A DNA stretch of 64,000 nucleotides from Arenicola marina (taxonomy: Eukaryota; Annelida; Polychaeta; Arenicolidae). The DNA is taken from assembly GCA_964019135.1 (NCBI GenBank), contig OZ025258.1, forward strand, positions 2,232,001 to 2,296,000, read 5' to 3'. Position 1 is the stretch's first letter. Each line of letters starts with the position of its first letter. Positions 11,301 through 22,077 of this stretch are shown piece by piece. The position numbers and the translations under genes are program-made. The notes beneath the pieces are model-generated. The model was not told the DNA's origin, did not search any database, and saw only the letters and a program-made list of their open reading frames with translations.

Positions 11301-13708
11301 GTCCTGACGTGTCTAGAGACCGCACCTAGCACGTCCTGACGTGTCTAGAGGCCGCACCTAGCACGTCCTGACGTGTCTAGAGGGCCGCACCCAGCACGTC
11401 CTCACGTGTCTAGAGGGCCGCACCCTGCACGTCCTGACGTGTCTAGAGGGCCGCACCCAGCACGTCCTGACGTGTCTAGAGGGCCGCACCTAGCACGTCC
11501 TGACGTGTCTGGAGGGCCGGGCCCAGCACGTCCTGACGTGTCTGGAGGGCCGCACCCAGCACGTCCTGACGTGTCTAGAGGGCCGCACCCAGCACGTCCT
11601 GACGTGTCTGGAGGGCCGCACCCACCACGTCCTGACGTGTCTAGAGGGCCGCACCCAGCACGTCCTGACGTGTCTAGAGGGCCGCACCCAGCACGTCCTG
11701 ACGTGTCTAGAGGGCCGCACCCAGCACGTCCTGACGTGTCTAGAGGGCCGCACCCAGCACGTCCTGACGTGTCTAGAGGGCCGCACCCAGCACGTCCTGA
11801 CGTGTCTAGAGGCCGCACCTAGCACGTCCTGACGTGTCTAGAGGGCCGCACCCTGCACGTCCTGACGTGTCTAGAGGGCCGGGCCCAGCACGTCCTCACG
11901 TGTCTAGAGGGCCGCACCCAGCACGTCCTGACGTGTCTTGAGGCCGCACCCAGCACGTCCTGACGTGTCTAGAGGGCCGCACCCAGCACGTCCTCACGTG
12001 TCTAGAGGGCCGCACCCTGCACGTCCTGACGTGTCTGGAGGGCCGCACCCACCACGTCCTGACGTGTCTAGAGGGCCGCACCCAGCACGTCCTGACGTGT
12101 CTAGAGGGCCGCACCCAGCACGTCCTGACGTGTCTAGAGGGCCGCACCCAGCACGTCCTGACGTGTCTAGAGGGCCGCACCCAGCACGTCCTGACGTGTC
12201 TAGAGGGCCGCACCCAGCACGTCCTCTCGTGTCTAGAGGCCGCACCTAGCACGTCCTGACGTGTCTAGAGGGCCGGGCCCAGCACGTCCTGACGTGTCTA
12301 GAGGGCCGCACCCACCACGTCCTGACGTGTCTAGAGGGCCGCACCCAGCACGTCCTCTCGTGTCTAGAGGCCGCACCTAGCACGTCCTGACGTGTCTAGA
12401 GGGCCGGGCCCAGCACGTCCTGACGTGTCTAGAGGGCCGCACCCACCACGTCCTGACGTGTCTAGAGGGCCGCACCCAGCACGTCCTGACGTGTCTAGAG
12501 GGCCGCACCCAGCACGTCCTGACGTGTCTAGAGGGCCGCACCCACCACGTCCTGACGTGTCTAGAGGGCCGCACCCAGCACGTCCTGACGTGTCAAGAGG
12601 GTCATCAACCCTTATTTTCCTATTTTCGCCCTGAACCTTGCCTTGGTTTGTCATAGTGGGTCCGTTCAGGCCCAAACCGTCCTCGCCGGTGACGTCTTTC
12701 ACTTTGCTGCGAAGTCATTTCATTCAAGATAGACCATGCTCAGATAAACTTTATTACATCCTGATTTGATATCGATATCTAACTTTTATACTAAAAAAAT
12801 CCATACAAAATAATTTCATCAGCCTATTTTGACGTTTTTGATGTTCAATCATGAGAGTTAACTATGTGGTCACTAAGATGGAGTTTTTTGGTTAAACGAG
12901 GCATCCAAACTAGGCATTGACAGTCATGGAAAAGTATATAGAGGTTAATTATTTGAACACTTTGGAATATAGAGCCTTCAAATGCAATATAAAACTGCAA
13001 TTAAGAAAAAAAACTTTAATCTAGATAGAAACATCGAGAAGACTTGCAGAAAACTTTCTCTCAAGTGCCGGCGCAGATATTTGAGAGAAACTTCTGCTCT
13101 ATATGTATATGTACCCTGTCATACTTGGCCGACCCCCTATATATACATGGTTTCTTCATATGGTCTCAACAACTCTTCATTAGAGTTGTATATTCACCAC
13201 GTTTCAACCAATTCTAGTCAGATCGCGTCAACGGGAGAGGGAAGGGAAGAGCGGACCACAGCGGGACTCGAACCCCCAAGCCACGTGCGCGCGCTCTAAC
13301 CCACTGGGCTATCGGGGCGGGCCGCATCTCTTCATTAGAAGACTTTAAAAGGGTTATCAACGATGCAGTCGTTTTTGGGATCAAGTAATAAACGCCATAG
13401 TGGGCCAAAGAAGGGCCAAAGAAGGTAGACATGATGGGTGTTGTTCTCAGCACTCGAAGCCCCTCTGTAGGCCGTAAACCAGAGTATGATAAGCTGCATG
13501 TTGGCACTCTCTATTACGTTGATGATGATAAAGATGATAATGTTATTGATCGTCTCACCTCCTTCTCTTCCTCCTGTGCCTGTGCCATGCCTCCCCAGGC
13601 CCTGGCCTCCACCACGGCCACGCCTATCAGGCACGCCAGCACCAACACCTGCATCCCCACTGCCATATCAACCAGAGCCGGAATCCCGCGATCCGACTGA
13701 CTGAACAA
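2303..13708 (-). CDS. predicted secreted protein of unknown family, 10 exons recovered
   Basis: Exons in transcription order: 13559-13666 (or from an upstream ATG at 13708), 12637-12706, 9007-9080, 8084-8233, 5125-5182, 4717-4821, 3500-3616, 3228-3254, 3015-3086, 2303-2398. All have AG/GT borders and the phases join without a break (0, 1, 0, 0, 1, 1, 1, 1, 1, 1), giving about 292 codons before the gap. Exon 1 encodes a hydrophobic signal peptide (MAVGMQVLVLACLIGVAVVEARA). Exon 2 is basic. Exon 4 has CVLC and YCPFC cysteine pairs. Exons 6-9 contain DLTDQELYTFLGQFLDVYTG, GANAVIIDGHELITRAVMYG and DEICRSYYG; exon 8 is a 27-bp microexon. I do not recognise the family. Exons 6-10 are the most secure. 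Exons 2-4 rest on phase consistency, and exon 4 uses a weak donor (TGG before GTGGAG). The 3' end is lost in or beyond the N gap. Confidence 0.6.
2399..3014. other. intron 9 of the secreted-protein gene
   Basis: Mostly unique AT-rich sequence. It contains one small duplication: cagttcctccaggtattc occurs twice, near 2801 and 2849. No other coding signal was seen. Confidence 0.5.
3714..4716 (-). repeat. 53-bp array carrying the exon 6 donor and a CRE palindrome
   Basis: About 19 copies of a 53-bp unit fill intron 6. On the minus strand each unit contains (A/G)CAG then GTCAGACACC, the same sequence as the true exon 6 donor at 4716/4717 (TGCAG then GTCAGACACC). The array therefore begins at the splice site and repeats it. 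Almost every unit also has GTGACGTCAC, which contains the perfect cAMP-response-element palindrome TGACGTCA. One unit near 4000 has TGATGTCA. Confidence 0.95.
5195..8045. repeat. C-rich array of about 27-30 bp units in intron 4
   Basis: Irregular tandem copies built from AGTCAGCAAGGAGTCAGCA plus a CCCCACCCCC run. Copies differ by indels, and longer blocks are repeated (for example the segment with GTGCTGA(T/C)TTGCCCAGTCAGC near 5450, 5920, 6330, 6915 and 7070). The plus strand is C-rich with runs of 5-10 C. The transcribed pre-mRNA (minus sense) is therefore G-rich, with closely spaced G-runs. All long frames here are repeat artefacts. Confidence 0.93.
8234..9006. other. intron 3 of the secreted-protein gene, unique sequence
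   Basis: AT-rich, non-repetitive, with a C homopolymer near 8930. No gene, SINE box or array seen. Confidence 0.45.
9081..9534. other. unique part of intron 2
   Basis: No repeat until a short GTCTAATG triplication near 9484-9512. A protein-like frame (HADSSLAGHWKVNVPCLHD, about 9215-9270, minus) lacks a convincing acceptor, so I do not call an exon. Confidence 0.35.
9535..12600. repeat. 33-bp array with CACGTC-CT-GACGTG inverted repeat
   Basis: About 94 copies of a 33-bp unit, with a frequent 31-bp variant lacking GG after TCTAGAG, lie in intron 2. Each unit has the dyad CACGTCCTGACGTG and usually a TCTAGA palindrome. Open frames on both strands arise because 33 is a multiple of three. The 31-bp variants shift the frame, which explains the staggered open frames. 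The right end stops about 36 bp before the exon 2 donor. Confidence 0.95.
13225..13322 (-). mobile_element. tRNA-derived SINE or tRNA pseudogene
   Basis: On the minus strand, an A box (TAGCCCAGTGGGTTAGAGC, 13293-13311) and a B box (GGTTCGAGTCC, 13265-13275) sit at tRNA-like spacing. The 5' end GCCCCGA and the 3' side do not pair into a 7-bp acceptor stem, so this is not a functional tRNA. It lies in intron 1 of the secreted-protein gene. Confidence 0.65.
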
Positions 13709-13756
13709 CGACGACGCCGACGGTCCTCAATCTGGAAGCTCTTCCTGTGCGCACTT

Positions 13757-13765
13757 CTATTTATC
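13757..13765 (-). promoter_or_regulatory. possible TATA box of the secreted-protein gene
   Basis: GATAAATAG on the minus strand lies about 90 bp before the signal-peptide ATG at 13666. A start about 30 bp downstream, near 13730, would leave a 5' UTR of roughly 65 nt. It was chosen only by position and resemblance. Confidence 0.4.
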
Positions 13766-14319
13766 GGCAACACGTCGTGATTTTCGGTGTTTGTTCATTA
13801 CGTGACCTTTGGTAGCTGATGGGACAGCATGACGGGTGGATAGATTTCGAGACCCGGGTGGGGGCGTTGGGGGGGGGGGGGGGCTAGGGGTCAGCGGCAG
13901 AGGGCACGAGTGCCGTAGCAAAGGTCTAAGCCAGCCGGCAGACTGTCCTTTAGGGGAAGGAGCCAGCAGCACTTGACGAAGTCCCATTCCCCGCCAGGTG
14001 GACGGCACTTATCATCATGACTCAGCCAAATGCTTCATTCAACAGCTTCTAGTTGCTAGCCTCTAAACTTTAATTTCAATTAACAAAAACCATAATACAA
14101 TAGGAATAATCCTGCGCCAACAGGGCTATAAAACTAGGGAAATATACCATCGACCTCTGTTTTATTGACGCCAGCCAATTTTCTCTGCGAGAACCGTTGC
14201 ATATTTATAAAGATCTGTCTGGTTCGGGGAAAACATACCTAAAGTTAAAAATATGTGGCGACCTCGGGATGTGCTTCATAGGTCAACTGGTAGCAATCGA
14301 AAATGTGTACGCGCTTACC

Positions 14320-14800
14320 GAGTAGCTTACCTTTGCTCGTTAGACCCACGTGATCAAGTAGCTTACACTTGCTCGTTAGACCCACGTGATAAAGCAGCTT
14401 ACTTTGCTCGTTAGACCCACGTGATCAAGTAGCTTATCTTTGCTCGCTGGACCCACGTGACCAAGTAGCTCACCTTTGCTCGTTAGACCCACGTGATCAA
14501 CTAGCTTATCTTTGCTCGTTAGACCCACGTCATCAAGTAGCTTATCTTTGCTCGTTAGACCCACTTGATCAAGTAGCCTATCTTTGCTCGTTAGATCCAC
14601 GTGATCAAGTAGCTTACCCTTGTTCGTTAGACCGTGATCAAGTAACTTACCTTTGCTTGTTAGACCCACGTGATCAAGTAGTTTACCTTCGCTCGTTAGA
14701 CCCACGTGATCAAGCAGCTTACCTTTGCTCGTTAGACCCACGTGATCAAGCAGCTTACCTTTGCTCGTTAGACCCACGTGATCAAGTACTTTATCCTTGT
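14320..14800. repeat. 36-bp array with an E-box in nearly every unit
   Basis: About 13 copies of a 36-bp unit lie 0.6-1.1 kb upstream of the predicted start of the secreted-protein gene. Most units carry CACGTG within CCCACGTGATCAAG. On the minus strand each unit also has a donor-like CAAAG-GTAAGC. One unit has CACGTCATC and another CACTTGATC, so a few E-boxes are lost. Confidence 0.9.
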
Positions 14801-15980
14801 TCGATTCTGTCTGGGGAAGTGGGAGTTGTACTCAAACATGGAGGGCACTTTGACTCAAATTCTCTCCTTTATTGAAGCTTATTAAGTATGGCAGCAACGG
14901 TTCCTGAGCATTATTTGTAAGAACAGACATTGCGCTTGGAACTTAATGTAGAATAAAGGGCGGGTCTAGGATTTTGGGCTTTAGCAGTCCTTAACATCCG
15001 GTTAAACACCCCCCCCCCCCCAACCTCCCTCTTGGATCGGCCTTTGGGCATCTACGAAATGTCACTTTCCGACGTATTTCGTCGGAAAGCCAGACTTCTA
15101 TAGTGTTTGCTCAAGTTCCGAAAAAGGGGCGGGGGTGGGGGGGGGGGGGGTCCCTAACCCCCCTCTCTACATCCGCCCCTGAGAAAACCTCAAATTCTTG
15201 ACCAACACGTAACTAGTTCTGGGCGGAATATTCAAGGCATGCATCAATTTTAAACCCGCCATTTTAGAGGCGTAACTTCGATATGCCGATATGAAATACA
15301 TGCGACCTGTAAGGGCCCGATGCTCCGACACATTGGCAATGTGGTTAGACTTTTGTATAAACAATAATATTACTGACTTTGATAGTCTTGGCTGTTGTAT
15401 GGTACGGTAGTGGAGAAGATTTTGCCGAAAGAGGACGTACATAATTCTTCCTCTATTAATAACAAACATGTAACATTTGTAACATAATAAAAATTAAGTT
15501 TGCCAATCCGTATAATTGTTTTATGGAGAACCTTCCGATGGTAAATTATGCGAAGTTAAGTGATAACAAATTAAATGGTTGATTAATAAAAAAAAAGATG
15601 TGTATTGCTTACAAAATGTACACTTGACGTATGTTAGGCATTTTGCAAAATCAGTTATGTCGATGCGCAAAAAAATACATTTATTTTTCGATGCAAGTTG
15701 GTGACCTTCTCAAAACAGAAACAGAATTCACTATCATAGCATTAACTTTGTCAGAAGACCTGTATGTTGACTGGATGAACCACACCAAACATCCACCAGC
15801 GACCGCGGACAACTGACTTAATGTGTCAGGATGTGTCACAGACCCTTACGTGAATCATGCCGCCGTGACTGGTGGCGGCACCTAGTGGACACACGGGGCA
15901 GCGACGAGCGCCCTCTGTCAACGGAGAATGACTTGTATCCAAAAGAAGAACGAGCAAGTAGAATTTGACATTTGCTGTAT
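14801..15980. other. intergenic sequence, no gene recognised
   Basis: Contains C and G homopolymer tracts (near 15008 and 15137) and AT-rich unique DNA. Short frames show no family resemblance. Confidence 0.4.
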
Positions 15981-16059
15981 GTCACTGTATATTTGCATTA
16001 GCTATATTGAGAACAATCCCCCAGGAAGCGTTCCACGTAACAGAAGGCGTGCCCTGCCG

Positions 16060-19000
16060 TGATGTAGCCCCGCTGTGGTGTAGCCATGCTGTGGTGTAGC
16101 CCCGCTGTGATGTGGCCATGCTGTGATAGAGCCCTGCTGTGATGTAGCCCCGGTGTGGTGTAGCCTTGCCGTGATGTAGCCCTGCTGTGATGTAGCCCCG
16201 CTGTGATGTAGCCATGCTGTGATGTAGCCATGCTGTGATGTAGCCCTGCTGTGATGTAGCCCCGGTGTGATGTGGCCATGCTGTGATAGAGCCCCGCTGT
16301 GATGTAGCCATGCTGTGATGTAGCCCCGCTGTGATGTAGCCATGCTGTGATGTAGCCATGCTGTGACGTAGCCATGCTGTGATGTAGCCCTGCTGTGATG
16401 TAGCCCCGCTGTGATGTAGCCATGCTGTGATGTAACCCCGCTGTGATGTAGCCATGCTGTGATGTAGCCATGCTGTGACGTAGCCATGCTGTGATGTAGC
16501 CCTGCTGTGATGTAGCCCCGCTGTGATGTAGCCATGCTGTGATGTAGCCATGCTGTGATGTAGCCCTGCCGTGATGTAGCCCCGCTGTGATGTAGCCATG
16601 CTGTGATGTAGCCCCGCTGTGATGTAGCCCTGCTGTGATGTAGCCATGCTGTGATGTAGCCATGCTGTGATGTAGCCCCGCTGTGATGTAGCCATGCTGT
16701 GATGTAGCCATGCTGTGATGTAGCCCTGCTGTGGTGTAGCCATGCTGTGATGTAGCCATGCTGTGATGTAGCCATGCTGTGATGTAGCCATGCTGTGATG
16801 TAGCCCCGCTGTGATGTAGCCATGCTGTGATGTAGCCCTGCTGTGATGTAGCCCTGCTGTGGTGTAGCCATGCTGTGATGTAGCCATGCTGTGATGTAGC
16901 CCTGCTGTGGTGTAGCCATGCTGTGATGTAGCCCCGCTGTGATGTAGCCATGCTGTGATGTAGCCCTGCTGTGGTGTAGCCATGCTGTGATGTAGCCATG
17001 CTGTGATGTAGCCATGCTGTGATGTAGCCATGCTGTGATGTAGCCCCGCTGTGATGTAGCCATGCTGTGATGTAGCCCTGCTGTGATGTAGCCCTGCTGT
17101 GGTGTAGCCATGCTGTGATGTAGCCATGCTGTGATGTAGCCCTGCTGTGGTGTAGCCCCGCTGTGATGTAGCCATGCTGTGATGTAGCCCTGCTGTGATG
17201 TAGCCCTGCTGTGGTGTAGCCATGCTGTGATGTAGCCATGCTGTGATGTAGCCCTGCTGTGATGTAGCCATGCTGTGATGTAGCCCCGCTGTGATGTAGC
17301 CATGCTGTGATGTAGCCCTGCTGTGATGTAGCCCTGCTGTGGTGTAGCCATGCTGTGATGTAGCCATGCTGTGATATAGCCCTGCTGTGATGTAGCCCCG
17401 CTGTGATGTAGCCATGCTATGACGTAGCCATGCTGTGATGTAGCCCTGCTGTGATGTAGCCATGCTGTGATGTAGCCATGCTGTGATGTAGCCATGCTGT
17501 GATGTAGCCCTGCTGTGATGTAGCCCCGCTGTGATGTGGCCATGCTGTGATAGAGCCCCGCTGTGATGTAGCCATGCTGTGATGTAGCCCCGCTGTGATG
17601 TAGCCATGCTGTGATGTAGCCATGCTGTGACGTAGCCATGCTGTGATGTAGCCCTGCTGTGATGTAGCCCCGCTGTGATGTAGCCATGCTGTGATGTAGC
17701 CATGCTGTGATGTAGCCCTGCCGTGATGTAGCCCCGCTGTGATGTAGCCATGCTGTGATGTAGCCCCGCTGTGATGTAGCCCTGCTGTGATGTAGCCATG
17801 CTGTGATGTAGCCATGCTGTGATGTAGCCCCGCTGTGATGTAGCCATGCTGTGATGTAGCCATGCTGTGATGTAGCCCTGCTGTGGTGTAGCCATGCTGT
17901 GATGTAGCCATGCTGTGATGTAGCCATGCTGTGATGTAGCCATGCTGTGATGTAGCCCCGCTGTGATGTAGCCATGCTGTGATGTAGCCCTGCTGTGATG
18001 TAGCCCTGCTGTGGTGTAGCCATGCTGTGATGTAGCCATGCTGTGATGTAGCCCTGCTGTGGTGTAGCCATGCTGTGATGTAGCCCTGCTGTGATGTAGC
18101 CATGCTGTGATGTAGCCCCGCTGTGATGTAGCCATGCTGTGATGTAGCCCTGCTGTGATGTAGCCCTGCTGTGGTGTAGCCATGCTGTGATGTAGCCATG
18201 CTGTGATATAGCCCTGCTGTGATGTAGCCCTGCTGTGATGTAGCCATGCTGTGATGTAGCCATGCTGTGATGTAGCCCTGCTGTGATGTAGCCATGCTGT
18301 GATGTAGCCATGCTGTGGTGTAGCCCCGCTGTGATGTAGCCCTGCTGTGATGTAGCCATGCTGTGATGTAGCCCTGCTGTGGTGTAGCCCCGCTGAGATG
18401 TAGCCATGCTGTGATAGAGCGCCGCTGTGATGTAGCCATGCTGTGATGTAGCCCCGCTGTGATGTAGCCATGCTGTGGTGTAGCCATGCTGTGACGTAGC
18501 CATGCTGTGATGTAGCCCTGCTGTGATGTAGCCCCGCTGTGATGTAGCCATGCTGTGATGTAGCCCCGCTGTGATGTAGCCCCGCTGTGATGTAGCCATG
18601 CTGTGATGTAGCCATGCTGTGACGTAGCCATGCTGTGATGTAGCCCTGCTGTGATGTAGCCCCGCTGTGATGTAGCCCTGCTGTGGTGTAGCCATGCTGT
18701 GGTGTAGCCATGCTGTGGTGTAGCCCCGCTGTGATGTAGCCCTGCTGTGATGTAGCCCCGCTGTGGGGTAGCCCCGTTGTGATGTAGCCCCGCTGTGATG
18801 TAGCCCTGCTGTGATGTAGCCATGCTGTGATGTAGCCCCGCTGTGATGTAGCCCTGCTATGATGTAGCCATGCTGTGATGTAGCCATGCTGTGATGTAGC
18901 CCCGCTGTGGTGTAGCCCCGCTGTGATGTAGCCCCGCTGTGATGTAGCCATGCTGTGATGTAGCCATGCTGTGATGTAGCCATGCTGTGATGTAGCCCCG

Positions 19001-19515
19001 CTGTGATGTAGCCCCGCTGTGATGTAGCCCCGCTGTGATCTAGCCCTGCTGTGATGTAGCCATGCTGTGGTGTAGCCCTGCCGTGATGTAGCCCCGCTGT
19101 GGTGTAGCCATGCCGTGATGTAGCCCTGCTGTGATGTAGCCCCGTTGTGATGTAGCCATGCTGTGATATAGCCCCGCTGTGATGTAGCCCTGCTGTGATA
19201 TAGCCCCGCTGTGATGTAGCCATGCTGTGATGTAGCCATGCTGTGATGTAGCCATGCTGTGATGTAGCCCTGCTGTGATGTAGCCCCGCTGTGATGTAGC
19301 CATGATGTGATGTAGTCCCGCTGTGATGTAGCCATGCTGTGATGTAGTCCCGCTGTGATGTAGCCATGATGTGGTGTAGCCCCGCTGTGATGTAGCCATG
19401 CTGTGATGTAGCCATGCTGTGATGTAGCCCCGCTGTGATGTAGCCATGCTGTGATGTAGCCATGCTGTGATGTAGCCCCGCTGTGGTGTAGCCATGCTGT
19501 GGTGTAGCCATGCTG
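16060..19515. repeat. 16-bp array with three unit types
   Basis: About 215 copies of GCTGTGATGTAGCC plus a variable pair, so the junctions read CATG, CCCG or CCTG before CTG. The order of the three types is not random. A stretch with GTGGCCATGCTGTGATAGAG begins near 16271 and recurs near 17535, an offset of 1264 bp or 79 units, with matching flanking order. All three minus frames stay open with a 16-residue period (48 nt), giving frames over 1000 codons that are artefacts. Confidence 0.96.
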
Positions 19516-19726
19516 TTTCGGGTAGGTGGCTTGGCTGGCCTAAAGGTAGAAAGGCGCCAGCCGGGGCCGCGTGCCCCCTATAAACGTGCTCAGTATGGCC
19601 GGAGAAAGTGCAACGGTTTTTGAGCGCGTCCTATACAAAAATAATTCCCTAATAATAATAATAAAAAATAAATGTTTTCCATACATAAAAGCTATTCGGA
19701 GACCGGGTCGCCACCAGACAAGGCTG

Positions 19727-20608
19727 TGTGTGTGTCACAGGCAGCCAATCAATCAAGGCTGTATGTGTGTCACAGGCAGCCAATCAATCAAGGCTGTATG
19801 TGTGTCACAGGCAGCCAATCAATTAAGGCGGTATGTGTGTCACAGACAGCCAATCAATCAAGGTTGTATGTGTCACAGGCAGCCAATCAATCAAGGCTGT
19901 ATATGTGTCACAGGCAGCCAATCAAGCAAGGCTGTATGTGTGTCACAGGCAGCCAATCAATCAAGGCTGTATGTGTGTCACAGGCAACCAATCAATCAAG
20001 GCTGTATGTGTGTCACGGGCAGCCAATCAATCAAGGCTGTATGTGTGTCACTGGCAGCCAATCAATCAAGGCTGTATGTGTCACAGGCAGCCAATCAATC
20101 AAGGCTGTATGTGTGTCACAGGCAGCCAATCAATCACGGCTGTATGTGTGTCACAGGCAGCCAATCAATCAAGGCTGTATGTGTGTCACAGACAGTCAAT
20201 CAATCACGGCTGTATGTGTGTCACAGGCAGCCAATCAATCAAGGCTGTATGTGTGTCACGGGCAGCCAATCAATCAAGGCTGTATGTGTGTCACAGGCAG
20301 CCAATCAATCACGGCTGTCTGTGTGTCACAGGCAGCCAATCAATCAAGGCTGTATGTGTCACAGGCAGCCAATCAATCAAGGCTGTATGTGTGTCACAGG
20401 CAGCCAATGAATCAAGGCTGTATGTGTGTCACCAGCAGCCAATCAATCACGGCTGTATGTGTCACAGGCAGCCAATCAATCAAGGCTGTCTGTGTGTCAC
20501 AGGCAGCCAAGCTGTCTGTGTGTCACAGGCAGCCAATGAATCAAGGCTGTATGTGTCACAGGCAGCCAATCAATCAAGGCTGTATGTGTGTCACAGGCAG
20601 CCAATCAA
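19727..20608. repeat. 35-bp array, left part
   Basis: About 25 copies of a 33-35-bp unit containing AATCAATCAAGGCTGTATG and TGTCACAGGCAGCC. Its continuation at 21591-21700 is separated by a LINE, so this is one array split by an insertion. Confidence 0.95.
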
Positions 20609-21597
20609 TAATAATAATAATCAGTTTATTGCCAAAAGAAAACACAAATTACATTCATTGAGTACATCTTTACAATACATTTATAGTGGCAAGAGCAGAA
20701 GCCAAAGGCTTATTCGCTGGTATATGGTGAACGTGGTTAGAGTTGAAATTGATTTGCCAGCAAGCTAACAGAGAAAGAAAGCGAGAAGAGAACAGTCAAA
20801 AGTAAATAATTAAATAAATAAACATAAAAGTAAAGGAGCCATTGAATGTTGATTAACGTCTAGCACAGCTAGCCACAGTAAAAAAAAAAAAAAAAAAAAT
20901 GTAAAGATGTAAAGGCAACAGACTATTCAACAGTGACCGTGTTTAATATAATGCGTTTAACTTCTTTCTTAAACATGTATTTTGACGTGCAAAAATTTAC
21001 CTTTCTAAGCCATTTATTAAATATCCTGGGACCCGTGGTTCTTATTCCCTTCTCAGATAAAGTAGTCTTTGGTTTATGTACCCGCAGATGAGTAGACGCC
21101 CTTGTATTATAACTGTGTACTTGCGACGTTGGAGTAAATATATCAGCGATAGTCCTGGGAATTGTACCTTGGTAGTAATTATACATAGTTATAACTATTT
21201 TATATTCATTTAGATAAACAATTGGTATCAAATTATACTTTAAGAAAAGTGGTTTTGTGTGTGAAAGCCTTGGTACTCCCGATATTATTCTAATGGCTCT
21301 TTTCTGCAACGTAATGAGAGGTTTTAAATATTTATGACATGTACCGCCCCAAACTTCGTTGGCATAGTCAAGGTAAGGGTAAATAAAGCTGGAGTACAAG
21401 GTGCGTAGGGTGTCGCTGTTTAACAGCTTTCTTGCTTTCACCAAAATACCTATTCCCCGAGCAACCTTTCCCTTAATATATTGGATATGTTCATTCCATG
21501 TTAAATTAGCATCTAGTTGAACTCCTAAGAATTTCAGACTTGATACTTGCATAATTGTCTCTCCTGCAAGCCTAACCTCACCTAACCTAACAATCAA
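20603..21597 (-). mobile_element. 5'-truncated LINE, CR1/L2/Jockey-type, inserted into the 35-bp array
   Basis: A minus-strand frame (20923-21597, 224 codons, uninterrupted) encodes the thumb end of a non-LTR reverse transcriptase: FLGVQLDANLTWNEHI, LYSSFIYPYLDYANEVWG and LQKRAIRIISGVPR. The 3' end reads GGCAATAAACTGATT then ATT repeats (plus 20608-20632) instead of a poly-A tail, as in CR1/L2-like elements. CAATCAA flanks both ends and looks like a 7-bp target-site duplication, though the array itself contains that string. The 5' end is truncated inside the reverse transcriptase. Confidence 0.85.
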
Positions 21598-21700
21598 GGC
21601 TTAATGTGTGTCACAGGCAGCCAATCAATCACGGCTGTATGTGTCACAGGCAGTCAATCAAGGCTGTATGTGTGTCACAGGCAGCCAATCAATCAAGGTG
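21591..21700. repeat. 35-bp array, right part
   Basis: About three further copies of the unit seen at 19727-20608, resuming immediately after the LINE. Confidence 0.9.
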
Positions 21701-22077
21701 TCCACACAGCTGCGATGGCTGCACATTTGGACAGCAAGAGTCGTGTATGGGTTGTACATGTGAATACCTGTCTGATCCCTCAAGCCTATCCTCCGCACAC
21801 GGTCACAATACCCACCACCGTCTGTACCTCCATACGGGACAGCCTCTTGGACTGGTCTCCTGCGCGCGGGTTACAGTCAAGAAAAGAAGCACGAGTTCAG
21901 ACAACATATTAAACTGTTTATTAACCTTGTCGTGAGTCACATATACAGTGACGGTTTCGATTTACCGAGGCCCGCAAGGAGAATAGACACATTGATGAGG
22001 CGTGTGTCATATGAGTGTTCACGGCTTAGTAAGGACCGCATAGATTGGACAAATAAATCGAATATCTACATTTCCAC
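21701..22077. other. spacer downstream of TRMT44
   Basis: Unique sequence between the 35-bp and 24-bp arrays. It probably contains the TRMT44 polyadenylation site (see 21917-21922). No coding signal. Confidence 0.4.
21917..21922 (-). terminator. candidate TRMT44 polyadenylation signal
   Basis: AATAAA on the minus strand, followed downstream by a GT-rich stretch (TATGTTGTCTG). It is the first such hexamer I noticed after the TRMT44 stop. If used, the 3' UTR would include the whole 24-bp array, about 1.5 kb. Confidence 0.4.

Noticed and set aside
9487-12250. Arg/Pro-rich frames on both strands
   Set aside because: The 33-bp unit keeps frames open on both strands and the 31-bp variants shift them; no splice or start context.
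13225-13322. Functional tRNA gene
   Set aside because: A and B boxes are good, but the acceptor stem does not pair, so SINE or pseudogene fits better.
15982-19511. Frames of more than 1000 codons rich in His, Ser and Gly on the minus strand
   Set aside because: Three overlapping frames are open together because the 16-bp unit has no stop in any frame. This is repetition, not coding.
21575-21597. Telomere-like TTAGG repeats at the LINE 5' edge
   Set aside because: Only about three degenerate units, in frame with the reverse-transcriptase reading; more likely coding DNA of the LINE.
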